Source: Parietaria judaica
Taxonomy: Eukaryota; Streptophyta; Magnoliopsida; Rosales; Urticaceae
Assembly (NCBI GenBank): GCA_954871525.1
Contig: OX940872.1
Location: 6,285,180 to 6,349,179, forward strand
DNA: 64,000 nucleotides
Direction: 5' to 3'
Positions 49,191 to 59,800 of this stretch are shown here, in pieces. The notes under the pieces were generated by a model that worked only from the letters and a program-made list of their open reading frames with translations, had not been told where the DNA came from and did not search any database. Positions within the stretch are counted from its first letter, which is position 1. Every line of letters begins with the position of its first letter. A program made the position numbers and the translations under genes.

Positions 49191-50151
49191 GGGTAAACTG
49201 CGGCTAATGTACCCAATGTTTGATCAATTTCGGATTATGTACCCAATGTTTATTTTCGACGGCTAATGTACCCAAACTTTATTCTGTTAGATTTTTTCGT
49301 ATTTCGGTCACTTGACCGTCAGTGAGTGATTACGTACAGTTTTTTTATTTTTAGCATAACTCACTCATTTTTTGTCCAAAATTTATGCACGACCTATGGT
49401 TGGAAATATAAGAGATAGATCCACAATTTTGGTGTTTTATGTTTTGTAAACAAAAGCTCAAAAAAATACAAAATTTCAATTACAATGTAAAATTGGACAT
49501 TAGTGTAACGTAAAATATTTGTTTCAAGCAAATTTTAATATACTTAATGACTTTTTATGATGAAACATAATACTTAAAAGTTGTAGATAAATCTTTTATC
49601 TTTCCAAAGGTAGTTTATTTATAAATTTTGGACAATAAATGAGTGAGTTATGCCAAAAATATGAAAAATATGATGTGCAAAAAGTTTTCATATTTTTGGC
49701 ATAACTCACTCAATTATTGTCCAAAATTTATAAACAAACTACCGTTGGAAAGATAAAAGATTTATCTACAACTTTTAAGTTTTATGTTTCATCAAAAAAA
49801 GTTATTAAATATATTAAAACTTGCTGGAAACAAATATTTTGCATTACACTAATGTCCAGTTTTACATAGTAATTGAAATTTTGTATTTTTTGAACTTTAT
49901 TTTTACAAAACTTACAACATAAAAGTTGTAGGTCTATCTCTTATCTTTCCAACCATAGGTCGTGCATAAATTTTGGACAAACAATGAGTGAGTTATGCCA
50001 AAAATAAAAAAACTTTACATAATCACTCGTTGACGGTAAAGTAACGGAAGCATGAAAAAATCTAACGGAATAAAGTTTGGGTACATTAGCCGTTAAAAAT
50101 AAACATTGGGTACATAATCCAAAATCTATCAAACATTGGGTAAGTTTACCC
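49191..50151. mobile_element. 961-bp Mutator-type foldback element with perfect 9-bp TSD
   Basis: It begins GGGTAAACTGCGGCTAATGT, and its right end finishes with the inverted relative (AACATTGGGTAAGTTTACCC). The arms stay complementary to a centre near 49680, where AGTTATGCCAAAAATATGAA is matched by its complement within about 20 bases. TATATATAA flanks both ends (49182-49190 and 50152-50160). It is non-coding and would form a hairpin with arms of roughly 475 bp. Confidence 0.93.
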
Positions 50152-50158
50152 TATATAT

Positions 50159-50191
<33 letters not shown>

Positions 50192-50315
50192 GCCGTTTTG
50201 TTTCCGCTTAAAACGCCAAGCCAACCTCCAAAAACAGAAAACTAAAGGTCATTTTTCCCTTTGTGTTGATAGCTCTCTAGTCTTTCCCATTATTCTTTGT
50301 TCTTATTGCTCGTTC

Positions 50316-50409
50316 ATGGCACACTAAACGAACCCTAAATCACAACACCGTTAACAATTAGAGCTCGTTCCGATTCATGGCCAAAGACACTAATTCCTTT
50401 CGCACTTGA
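50316..50409 (+). promoter_or_regulatory. two short upstream ORFs ahead of SNRNP25
   Basis: ATG codons at 50316 (3 codons) and 50377 (10 codons, MAKDTNSFRT) precede the SNRNP25 start at 50509 and end before it. If the leader starts upstream of 50316 they could lower translation. The transcript start is unknown. Confidence 0.4.
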
Positions 50410-50508
50410 AAGGGAATTAATGAATTGGCGCACACAATAGAATAACATTGATTCTGGTCGTAGATATTATTTCAAAATATTAAGGTGGGAAATTAGCTAG
50501 GGTTTGTG

Positions 50509-51178
50509 ATGTCGGAGGGTTGTCTGTTTGGGTCGGTGGCGGTGTTGTCTCCTGTTCTTCTCAATGACTCGATGCGAAGGAGCTTTGCTTATCACAAGCT
50601 TCCTCAGCAGCTTCTCAACCTCTCCGTTCTCAAATTGGACGGCACTTTCTTCGGTAATAATCTTATACACACATATATATATATTTGCAAGGATCGGTAG
50701 GGTAAAAAAATGTCCCGAGACCCGGCTCTCTGAAATCAACTGCAGATAGAATATAGGACTTTTCTAGTTAAAAAAATAAAAATAAAAGAAAAGCCCGGCC
50801 CGATCTGGTTCTATGTTGTTTAAAGTTAATTTGGATATATATTTTTTGTGTGCGAGAATTTGAATATCTTTGTTATTTGGAATTTTAAATGTAGTATTTG
50901 TTCTGTATTTGATATTTTGGAAGTATTATTTAGAATTTGTTTGAATTTGATTGAATATGTTCTCTAATCTGTTGAACATTTTTTATATATTAAACGGTGC
51001 AGAAAAGAAGTCTTTTGTTTATTTTATATTGAGAGAACAAGAACCCAAAACCACACTCGGCCGCTTAGTAAGTGCCGGTTTTTGGAAGTCCGGGAAACTG
51101 GGACGGGTGGGCCAAATAATCTAAAAACATCTGGCATTCATTCCCAATTTTACCGCCGTAGAATCATTATTTACACAC

Positions 51179-51214
<36 letters not shown>

Positions 51215-52526
51215 GAATGGAAATATTATACGTGCATGGCTTGATGTTTTGAGTACATGCAGAAGTGCGAACTCCGAAGACGGCAACGGTGGCGGAGCTC
51301 AAAGAGGCGGTGGAGGATGTGTTCAATCAGTTACCTGCTGGAGGCAAACAGATAAATATCTCTTGGTATGTGATTTTAATTTGTTCTGAATTATTACTTA
51401 TTTATTTTTTCTTATTCTTGCAATGATATATGAAATTATTGTTCCAAGATATATAATTGATTCTTGATGTGTTTATAATAATGTAAACAGGTCACATGTG
51501 TGGGGTCATTTTTGCCTATGCTATGAAGGTCAGAAACTCATCAGTGATAAAGCGTACATCAGATATTATGGAATCAAGGACGGTGATCAGGTATATAATT
51601 TTTAGTTTTTATTATCGACAAGTTTATCATTAAGATCATATTATGTAATATATTTAAGTGAACTTGCTCTTAAAAATGCTAACGTAAATTTAGATATATG
51701 TGTGAAAATTTCAACTTTATTTGTTGGCATTTGGCAATATGAGTATATTTAAAAATTACGTCTAATCTTGGTTGAAGAATTTTGCAGAGCTTTTAAAGGT
51801 ACATATAGGGATTTTAATTGATCAAGCGATAGATTTATATAGTGCCAAGTCAACACGTTGAAAATTCAGATATACAAAAAATTAACTTGAAAAGACATAA
51901 TGCCTCTGCATGGTTAAAAAAGTTATGGATTACTCTCTTCATTGTCAATTGATTTTACAGTGAAACTCCATGATACTTCACATAATATGGTAGTCAAATA
52001 AGCACAAGCACCGGTCCAAAATAGAAAAGGATAAGGCTAAAGATGAGTTAGACAAAAAAAATCATTGACTTGAGGGAGCCATATTAAGTCCAACATGAAA
52101 AAAATATAAAGGAGTGTGTAGTTTAAAACATTATAAAAAGGTCACGAGTTGCTCTCTTATTATTATCGATTGATTTTAAGGTGACGACTCCATGATACTT
52201 GCACTTGAGAGATCTGGTTAAATATTTTAATTTGATAGTAAAACAGAATGAAAGGTGCACCAGATGACAATTTTCGATGACTATGTCCTTCTTAGATGAG
52301 TTTGAGGCTCAAGCCGAATGTTTGAACTATTTATATAGAAGAAGAATAATACTTATTATGCTTCATCTCAAAAATTTCTCATTCATGTACATTAAAGAAT
52401 CAAAACATAATTGGAGATTTTCTTATTCGGAACTAAAGTCTTATATGTTATATTTCTATTTATTTATGTTACATTGTTTTCTTTTTGCAGCTTCACTTTT
52501 GTCAAGCATCTTTCGGACAATTGTGA
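50509..52526 (+). CDS. SNRNP25: U11/U12 snRNP 25 kDa protein (minor spliceosome)
   Basis: Component of the U11/U12 di-snRNP that recognises U12-type introns in the nucleus. Four exons join in phase: 50509-50653, 51263-51365, 51491-51590 and 52491-52526 (384 nt, 127 aa). The N-terminal part includes SFAYHKLPQQLLNLSVLKLD. A ubiquitin-like fold follows: TPKTATVAELKEAVEDVF, then NISWSHVWGHFCLCYEGQKL, then YIRYYGIKDGDQLHF. The ISW-x-VW pair and the YGI-K/R-x-x-D-x-(L/V)-x-F ending are hallmarks of the 25K family. The last exon is tiny (11 codons plus stop) after a 900-bp intron, so an alternative end is possible. ATG 50509 starts the conserved frame. All three introns have ordinary U2-type donors. 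Assignment is by family similarity I recall, not by a search. Confidence 0.87.
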
Positions 52527-53494
52527 ACGCCAAAAAAGACGATGTATAGGCGGTGATGAAATCACGAAAAAGCTTGAGTAATTATAAAAATTTTATGCCG
52601 TGGAATCTTAACATAGCAAGCTTTATTCTTCTCTTAGAGACTCAAAATGGTGATGATGAGTATGATAAATTCCTTTATCGTCATAGAAAATATCATTCTT
52701 GTGATAGTTCATTTTTTTTTTATCATCTATGATTTCTTGCCATCGTATCAGGTTTTTTAAATTAAAAAAAAAAAAAGACGATAGTTTAATTTTATTGTTT
52801 ATCGAGGTAACAAGTTTACCGACGAGTTCTTCAAACACAACACCAATGAATTATATATTTATAGAACATTATTAATTTATACAGTTATTATACAATTCGA
52901 AATATAAGTAGTTAGTTATACATAATAATTTATAGTATTATTAATAATTTAAAGATTACATATATATACAAGTTATTAATCAGTGTTAAACATTAAAGTA
53001 ATGACATTTTCTACTATTTTACTAAAAAAAAAGTAGGTCATTACATTAGGCATTAGCTATTGATTTCCTGGATAATTTGATCGGCACACAAATATTGCAT
53101 TGGATTTTTGTTCAGTCTGTTTACTGTTTTATGAATGTAAAAAAAAATTATCATCGAAAATTCGGCGAACATATAAACAGCAAAAAAAAAAAAGGTTAAT
53201 GACAATCTCCTTCTGACGATCTCTAATTACTGGCGGCTATAATCCAGATTTTCGGAACCTTTGTTCTTATAGAGCACCAAAAGCCTTGCGTTTGGTTAGT
53301 CAAATCTCTGAAGATTAATTTATTTCATATTCATTTAATTAAATATACCTTCAAACAAGTTTAATGGTATAAACAGTATATATACTTGGATGTGTCTGAA
53401 TAAGATCATAAATAGACAATATTGCTGATGAGCATAGAAGATGAAATAGCTCAATGGCTGAATTATTGACAGAAAAATCTTTGTCAAAGCGTTT
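52527..53494. other. 3' flank of SNRNP25 and intergenic
   Basis: Presumed 3' UTR followed by AT-rich DNA. No gene or paired repeat was recognised. Confidence 0.5.
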
Positions 53495-53503
53495 TAATAT
53501 ATA

Positions 53504-54635
53504 GGGTTAATTGCGGTAATAATGCACAAGCTTTGATCAATAGGGATTTTAGGTCCCCAACCTTTCAAAGTGTGAGCAAAAGTAAACAACGTTTGTTGAG
53601 TGTAAATCCGTTGGTCCTTCCGTAAATGGACGTTAACTGGAGCTGATTTGGCATCATAGGTTCGCCATGTGGCCATCCACGTGGGATAAAAGTTGCGGCA
53701 TAAGTATTTTTTTTTTTTTACATTTATACAAGTAATATATATTATCATTACAGCTAAAGTACAAAAAATAGGGTTATTAGCGGCAAAAGTACCAAAAAGT
53801 ATCAATTTTTATCCAAAATAATCCAAATAAAAAATCATCGTGGCAAAAGTACCAAAAGTATTTTTTTTCATCTTGCCGTAGGTTCCAAAACAGTTTTTTC
53901 TTCCGAAACGACACGTGGCGCATCACATGTACAAATAATATATTATAATTATGGCTAAATTAACAAATCATTTTTTACACTAAAAGTACCAAATCATTTA
54001 TTCTTAATTTATAATGCTAATTTAATCCCTTAATTCCCCCATCCTCTCGGAAAAGCCATTTGAAGTAAACTACCAGAAATCTTCAAACTAAACTCAAAAG
54101 GCTTTTCCGAGAGGATGGGGGAATTAAGGGATTAAATTAGCATTATAAATAAAGAATAGATAATTTGGTACTTTTAGTGTAAAAAAATAATTTGGTAATT
54201 TAGCCATAATTATAATATATTGTTTTTTCGAAAGAAAAAATTGTTTTGGAACCTATTGCAAGATTAAAAAAAACTTTTGATACTTTTGGCATGAAGATTT
54301 TTATTTGGATTGACCCGGATAAAAATTGATACTTTTTGGTACTTTTGCCGCTAATAACCTTAATTTTTTTTGGCACTTTAGCCGTAATGATAATATACAT
54401 TACTTGTATACATGTTAAATAATAATAAAAATACTTATGCCGCAACTTCTATCCCACATGGATGGCCACATGGAAAACCTATGATGTCAAATCAGCTCCG
54501 ATTAACGTCCATTGACAGAAGGACCAACAGATTTTACACTCAACAAACGTTGTGTATTTTTGCCCACACTTTGAAAGGTTGGGGACCTAAAACCCCTGTT
54601 GACCAAAGGTTGTGCATTATTGCCGCAATTAACCC
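53504..54635. mobile_element. 1.13-kb foldback element with perfect 9-bp TSD and nested palindromes
   Basis: The ends GGGTTAATTGCGGTAATAAT and TTATTGCCGCAATTAACCC are inverted. TAATATATA is duplicated at 53495-53503 and 54636-54644. Inside both arms, at 53771 and 54360, sits a second end-like word of the same family (GGGTTATTAGCGGCAAAAGT and its complement). The innermost zone is a near-perfect palindrome (about 54005-54155; GGATGGGGGAATTAAGGGAT and complement) with a loop of about 45 nt. All three zones are co-centred. No protein is encoded. Confidence 0.93.
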
Positions 54636-55147
54636 TAATATATATTATTTTGAAAAAGTGAGTTTTTTTTTTTCTTTTTTGTATCGTCACGTTCAAATAT
54701 CCAACATATAACCCTTATTTACACAATTTTTTACGTTACCACAAACGTATCAAATAGTAGTAAAATACATTAATGTGTGTAATAATACAGTAATACATTA
54801 TTGAATGCTATGTTGTTAATGTTATATCGTAGTTTTCTATAGTAATTAATTATTTGGTTAACTTTATCTTTTCTTATTTAAAATTTTCGAGCCATGCATG
54901 CTCATAAAAGGAAGAAAAGAGAGAAAAAAGAGTTTAACCAAAGTTATTATGTCAAGCATGCTAAAGCAAAAAAGAGACTATTGTTATACATTGAAAAAGC
55001 AATGTAGTATTGGGCTATAGTACTATATATGCCAACATAGCCCGAGGGAGTATAAATATACGAGATATTTGTGGCATTAGTATTTAACTTTATGTTAAAT
55101 AAGTCTATATATGCTCAATCTCTTTTTCAAGGCAGTGTTATAAAGAC

Positions 55148-55452
55148 GGGAAACTTCATAAAACATCCCTCAAAACATCATAAATTATTTTACTACACCT
55201 CAAAACATCATAATTGGAAATACATCCTTTTTAAATTTTATGTACCAAAATACCCTTATTTGTGTCCATTTTTTCGGACGCGATTTGTCCATTTTTCAGG
55301 AGGCAATATGTCCATTTTTCAGGACACAATATGTAATTTTGAAAGGGTATTTTTGTATTACAAATTTGAAAAGGATCTATTTCCAGTTATGATGTTTTGA
55401 GGTGTAGTAAAATAATTTATGGTGTTTTGAGGGATGTTTTATGAAGTTTCCC
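55148..55452. mobile_element. ~305-bp foldback MITE, GGGAAACTT ends
   Basis: The left end GGGAAACTTCATAAAACATC and right end ATGTTTTATGAAGTTTCCC are exact complements, continuing through CTCAAAACATCATAA blocks. Flanks ATAAAGAC and TTAAAGAC agree at 7 of 8 bases. The centre repeats TTTGTCCATTTTTCAGGA-like words. Confidence 0.9.
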
Positions 55453-55461
55453 TTAAAGACA

Positions 55462-56831
55462 TCCTCGGTACGTCTTTAGTTATTAGATAAAAGTGTTGAA
55501 AAATTAATATTTTTAGAATTAAATTGTAAACATACATGTATTTCTCAAGTAATAAACCATAATGTGACATGGACAAAAAATTGTACATCAACAATGTTTT
55601 ATGACCTTTGATTACTATTGCTACGTAAAGGAGATTGTGAACATTTCGGCCTACAAAATACAAGATACGTTTTCATACTACAAATATATCTCAAAATCAA
55701 TAAGAAAAATTAATAATATGAAGTAATAATACGAAAACGGTGAACGTACCAAATAATCTTTTCCATCGTCGTCGATAAGTTCACATTCCCATTCTCTGAA
55801 ATTGTAGTCTTTCATCCACTATTTTCAAGTCAAATGTCACATGGCATCTTGTCGACCGCCACATGGTATGCCATGTCATTTGAATGTCCACGTGGCAGGC
55901 TATGTGGATTTTTAAAAAATTAAATAAAAAAAATATACTTTTTACAAAAATCTGAAATAATTTATTAAGAAGTTATTAATAGTTTAATAATAATTTAAAT
56001 ACCAAAGAATCAGAATGGGGTCCGGGTAATAAAATTTCAAGAATTAAATTTGAAAATTCGAAAACCATCGTATTTCGTGCATACTCCAAAATCGATTTTT
56101 TTTTTCTTCCGAAAACCAAAACTACCCAAATTAAAACACCCGGATTTAAAAAATAATAAGAATTCAAAAGTACAAAATGGGTATTTTAATTCAAAAATAT
56201 GAAATAAATTGAACTCCACGAATAACTTGCATTTAGTGCTAAAACATTGTTTCATCCGATGATTTTTTTGATTATGTTATCTTAAGATCATGTTTGTCAT
56301 AAATATTGTTGTGAATATTTTTTAATTTTCTAAAATATATTTTTCTTAATTTTCTATATTTTCTAAACATAAACATTTTACACTTCCTAAGAGGCAATTG
56401 TGTCGAAAAAAAATGGACATCATGTTAAGGAAAGTCCCATGTGCAGATCTAATGGTTTATCGAACAAAATATATAGAGACGCTAAATAAAATTAGGCAAA
56501 GAAAAAAGGTCTCTTTTTCAATAACATGACGCATAATTAAAACATACAAGATAATATAAATACATAATTAAATAGTTCAATTACAGTAGAAAGTTAGCTC
56601 TCTAAAGGTAAGGTAAAGGAGTCGAAACGCATGAAAAGACGGAACCGGCCCAGGTCCGCCTCACTCGTCTCCCGCTAATTAATCTCGCAAAAATGAAAAT
56701 AACACAAAAAAATCCCAAAAATCAACAACTAATTAATTGATTGAGTATTTGAACTAACACTAAATTAAAATATATTTTCAAGTCACACAACATACAAAAA
56801 TTTAAGAAACCGATGGCCTCACTTAAACAAC
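55462..56831. other. intergenic and kinase 3' flank
   Basis: AT-rich. 55830-55910 repeats CACATGG/CCACGTGGCA-like words. The last few hundred bases should contain the 3' UTR of the minus-strand kinase. No other gene was recognised. Confidence 0.5.
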
Positions 56832-59800
56832 CTACTGCCCGCTCAGCTTCTTGCCCACAACAAGGGGTGATGCGTGCACGCTCTTGGGCCGTGCAAAGCT
56901 AATCGACTGCGCGGCCGCGTGGTCGGCCCTCTTCTTGCGCCGTCCTTGCGTGGCTGCCGCTGCAGCACGTGCATGGCTAGAGAGGACGGCGAGGTCACCG
57001 AGGCCCTGAAGTGGCGTGAGGAGCCTCACGACCTCGTCCATGCTGGGCCGCAGCTTGCCGTCGCGGCCAAGACAGGCGCGCGCGAGCTGCGCCACCTTCT
57101 GCGCGCCTCGAAGCGAGTAGTTGAGCTCGAGCATCGGGTCCACGAGCTGGAGGACCTTACGCTTCTCGGCCAAGTGCGGGAGAGCCCACGCCACCAGGTT
57201 CTGCTCTGCGCCCGACCGCTTCTTGTCCATAGACCGCCGCCCCGTCAGGATCTCGAGCAGCACGACGCCGAAGCTGTACACGTCGCTCTTCGACGTCAAG
57301 TGCCCTATAAGATAAGAAAGATCATCAGCAAATCAAAAATGAGATAATGAAGAGGATAAGTTGAGAAAAGATCTCTCCTTTGTTTGTGGATTTTAAAGTC
57401 AACTCGTGTGTTGTTTTCATGGCAGAGAGATCATAAATGTCCAACTTGTTGGGATAATATCCTAATTTCGTTTACGTACTTTGCATGTGGCGTGAATTTG
57501 TTTTAGTTATTTTCATTAAAATAAATAACATGTATTCCCTAGTCTATGGGAAGAAATAGCTTAGTATTTGACTTAGTGGTTTAACGATCATGTGATCGTG
57601 GCCAAGAAAATAGGGCATGATTTATTTTCTTCTCTGTTTATTCTGTAATCAATATTTATAAATAAGATCAGAAAACGCTGCTTGCACTTTAAACGCAGCA
57701 CCACAAAAGAACGTCTCTCTCAAAATATCCCGTGTTTTATCCTTTACGTGAGTGAGTGTTCGGGTGTGTGCGTTCAATACTCCCCTCTCGCTCGTTTCTG
57801 CACCAACAAGTGGTATCAGAGCGTGGTGTTCGATCCAGCCTCTGTAGCCGATCGGTGTTCGATCCGCTTCGGCAATGTCAGGAAGAGGAGAAGGAGTATT
57901 CGAGGAGGCGACTTCGTCTCCGCCAAAGGCACGGCTTAGCGGCGGTGGCAGTGACGAGCTGCGCATCGTTGAGCGGGTCGTCAGGGAGAGCGACGGTGCA
58001 GCGCACTTTCCGTTCCTCACGCGTACTAATTACGCAAATTGGGTGATCCTGATGAAGGTCCAGTTGCAAGCGCAAGGCTTGTGGGATGTCATTGAGGACG
58101 GCCCCGGAGATCACCGCGAAGATCGACGGGCAATGTCGGTACTGCTCCGGGCAGTGCCGCCGGAACTTATCTGAACCATTGGCGTCAAGGGGACGGCCAA
58201 AAAAGCATGGGACACGCTAAAAGTCATGCGTGTCGGCGTCGAGCGCGTTCGAGAAGCGAAGGCGCAAACACGACGGGCAGAATTCGAGAACCTCGCGTTT
58301 AAAGACGGCGAGGGGGTGGAGTCATTCGGTATTCGACTCATGGCGATCGTCAACGACCTCGAGGTGTTGGGCGATCCGGTGACCGAGCACAAGGCGGTGC
58401 TCAAATTTCTTCGGAGTGTACCGCGCGCATACAAGCAAATGGCTACGGCGATCGAGTCGCTCGTTGATCTCAAATCTTTATCAATCGAAGAGCTCACGAG
58501 CCGACTCCTAGTTGTAGAGGAGCGAGGCGAACTTGACGAAACCGAGCGTTCCGGTGCACGCTTACTCCTCACGGAAGAAGAATGGCTGGCCCGGCAACAA
58601 CAACGCGAGCGTGGGCAGCGATCTTTCGACGACGGCGACAAGAAGAACAAACCGAAATGGTCGTCAAACGGCGGTGGCTACGACGAACGTAAGAAGGGAA
58701 ATTGTCGGTATTGTGGTATCCCCGGCCATTGGGCCAAGGAGTGTCGCAAGGCGAAGCGCGATCGGGAACGATACGAGCAAGCGAACCTAGCACGCGCCGA
58801 TACGGAAGAAGACGACGAGCCGGCGCTGCTCATGGCGCAAATGTGTACGCTGACCGAGGCAGCCGACGACGCACCACGGGATGTGAGCCCGAACAATGAG
58901 AAGGCAGAGCCCGTGCAAGTGGCGGACGGAGTGCGGCAACTCGACACCGGCCAGCAATAAACGCCAAGCAAACCGATGCGGCGTAACGAGATTAAGGGGG
59001 TGATTTGTTGGGATAATATCCTAATCTCGTTTACGTACTTTGCATGTGGCGTGAATTTGTTTTAGTTATTTTCATTAAAATAAATAACATGTATTCCCTA
59101 GTCTATGGGAAGAAATAGCTTAGTATTTGACTTAGTGGTTTAACGATCATGTGATCGTGGCCAAGAAAATAGGGCATGATTTATTTTCTTCTCTGTTTAT
59201 TCTGTAATCAATATTTATAAATAAGATCAGAAAACGCTGCTTGCACTTTAAACGCAGCACCACAAAAGAACGTCTCTCTCAAAATATCCCGTGTTTTATC
59301 CTTTACGTGAGTGAGTGTTCGGGTGTGTGCGTTCAATACTCCCCTCTCGCTCGTTTCTGCACCAACAAGTGGTATCAGAGCGTGGTGTTCGATCCAGCCT
59401 CTGTAGCCGATCGGTGTTCGATCCGCTTCGGCAATGTCAGGAAGAGGAGAAGGAGTATTCGAGGAGGCGACTTCGTCTCCGCCAAAGGCACGGCTTAGCG
59501 GCGGTGGCAGTGACGAGCTGCGCATCGTTGAGCGGGTCGTCAGGGAGAGCGACGGTGCAGCGCACTTTCCGTTCCTCACGCGTACTAATTACGCAGATTG
59601 GGTGATCCTGATGAAGGTCCAGTTGCAAGCGCAAGGCTTGTGGGATGTCATTGAGGACGGCCCCGGAGATCACCGCGAAGATCGACGGGCAATGTCGGTA
59701 CTGCTCCGGGCAGTGCCGCCGGAACTTATCTGAACCATTGGCGTCAAGGGGACGGCCAAAAAAGCATGGGACACGCTAAAAGTCATGCGTGTCGGCGTCG

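Noticed and set aside
50509..52526. Search for U12-type introns in the minor-spliceosome gene
   Set aside because: Donors read GTAATA, GTATGT and GTATAT, not the U12 consensus.
55830..55910. CACATGG/CCACGTGGCA-rich stretch as a regulatory cluster
   Set aside because: Similar words recur inside the foldback elements of this window, so it is more likely a transposon remnant.
56874..57347. 157-residue frame on the plus strand opposite the kinase
   Set aside because: It is a shadow of the GC-rich last kinase exon, with no family similarity.
58111..58650. 179-residue frame on the minus strand, repeated at 59670 and 61229
   Set aside because: It is the complement of gag, low-complexity and Ser/Arg-rich, and appears in all units only because the DNA is repeated.
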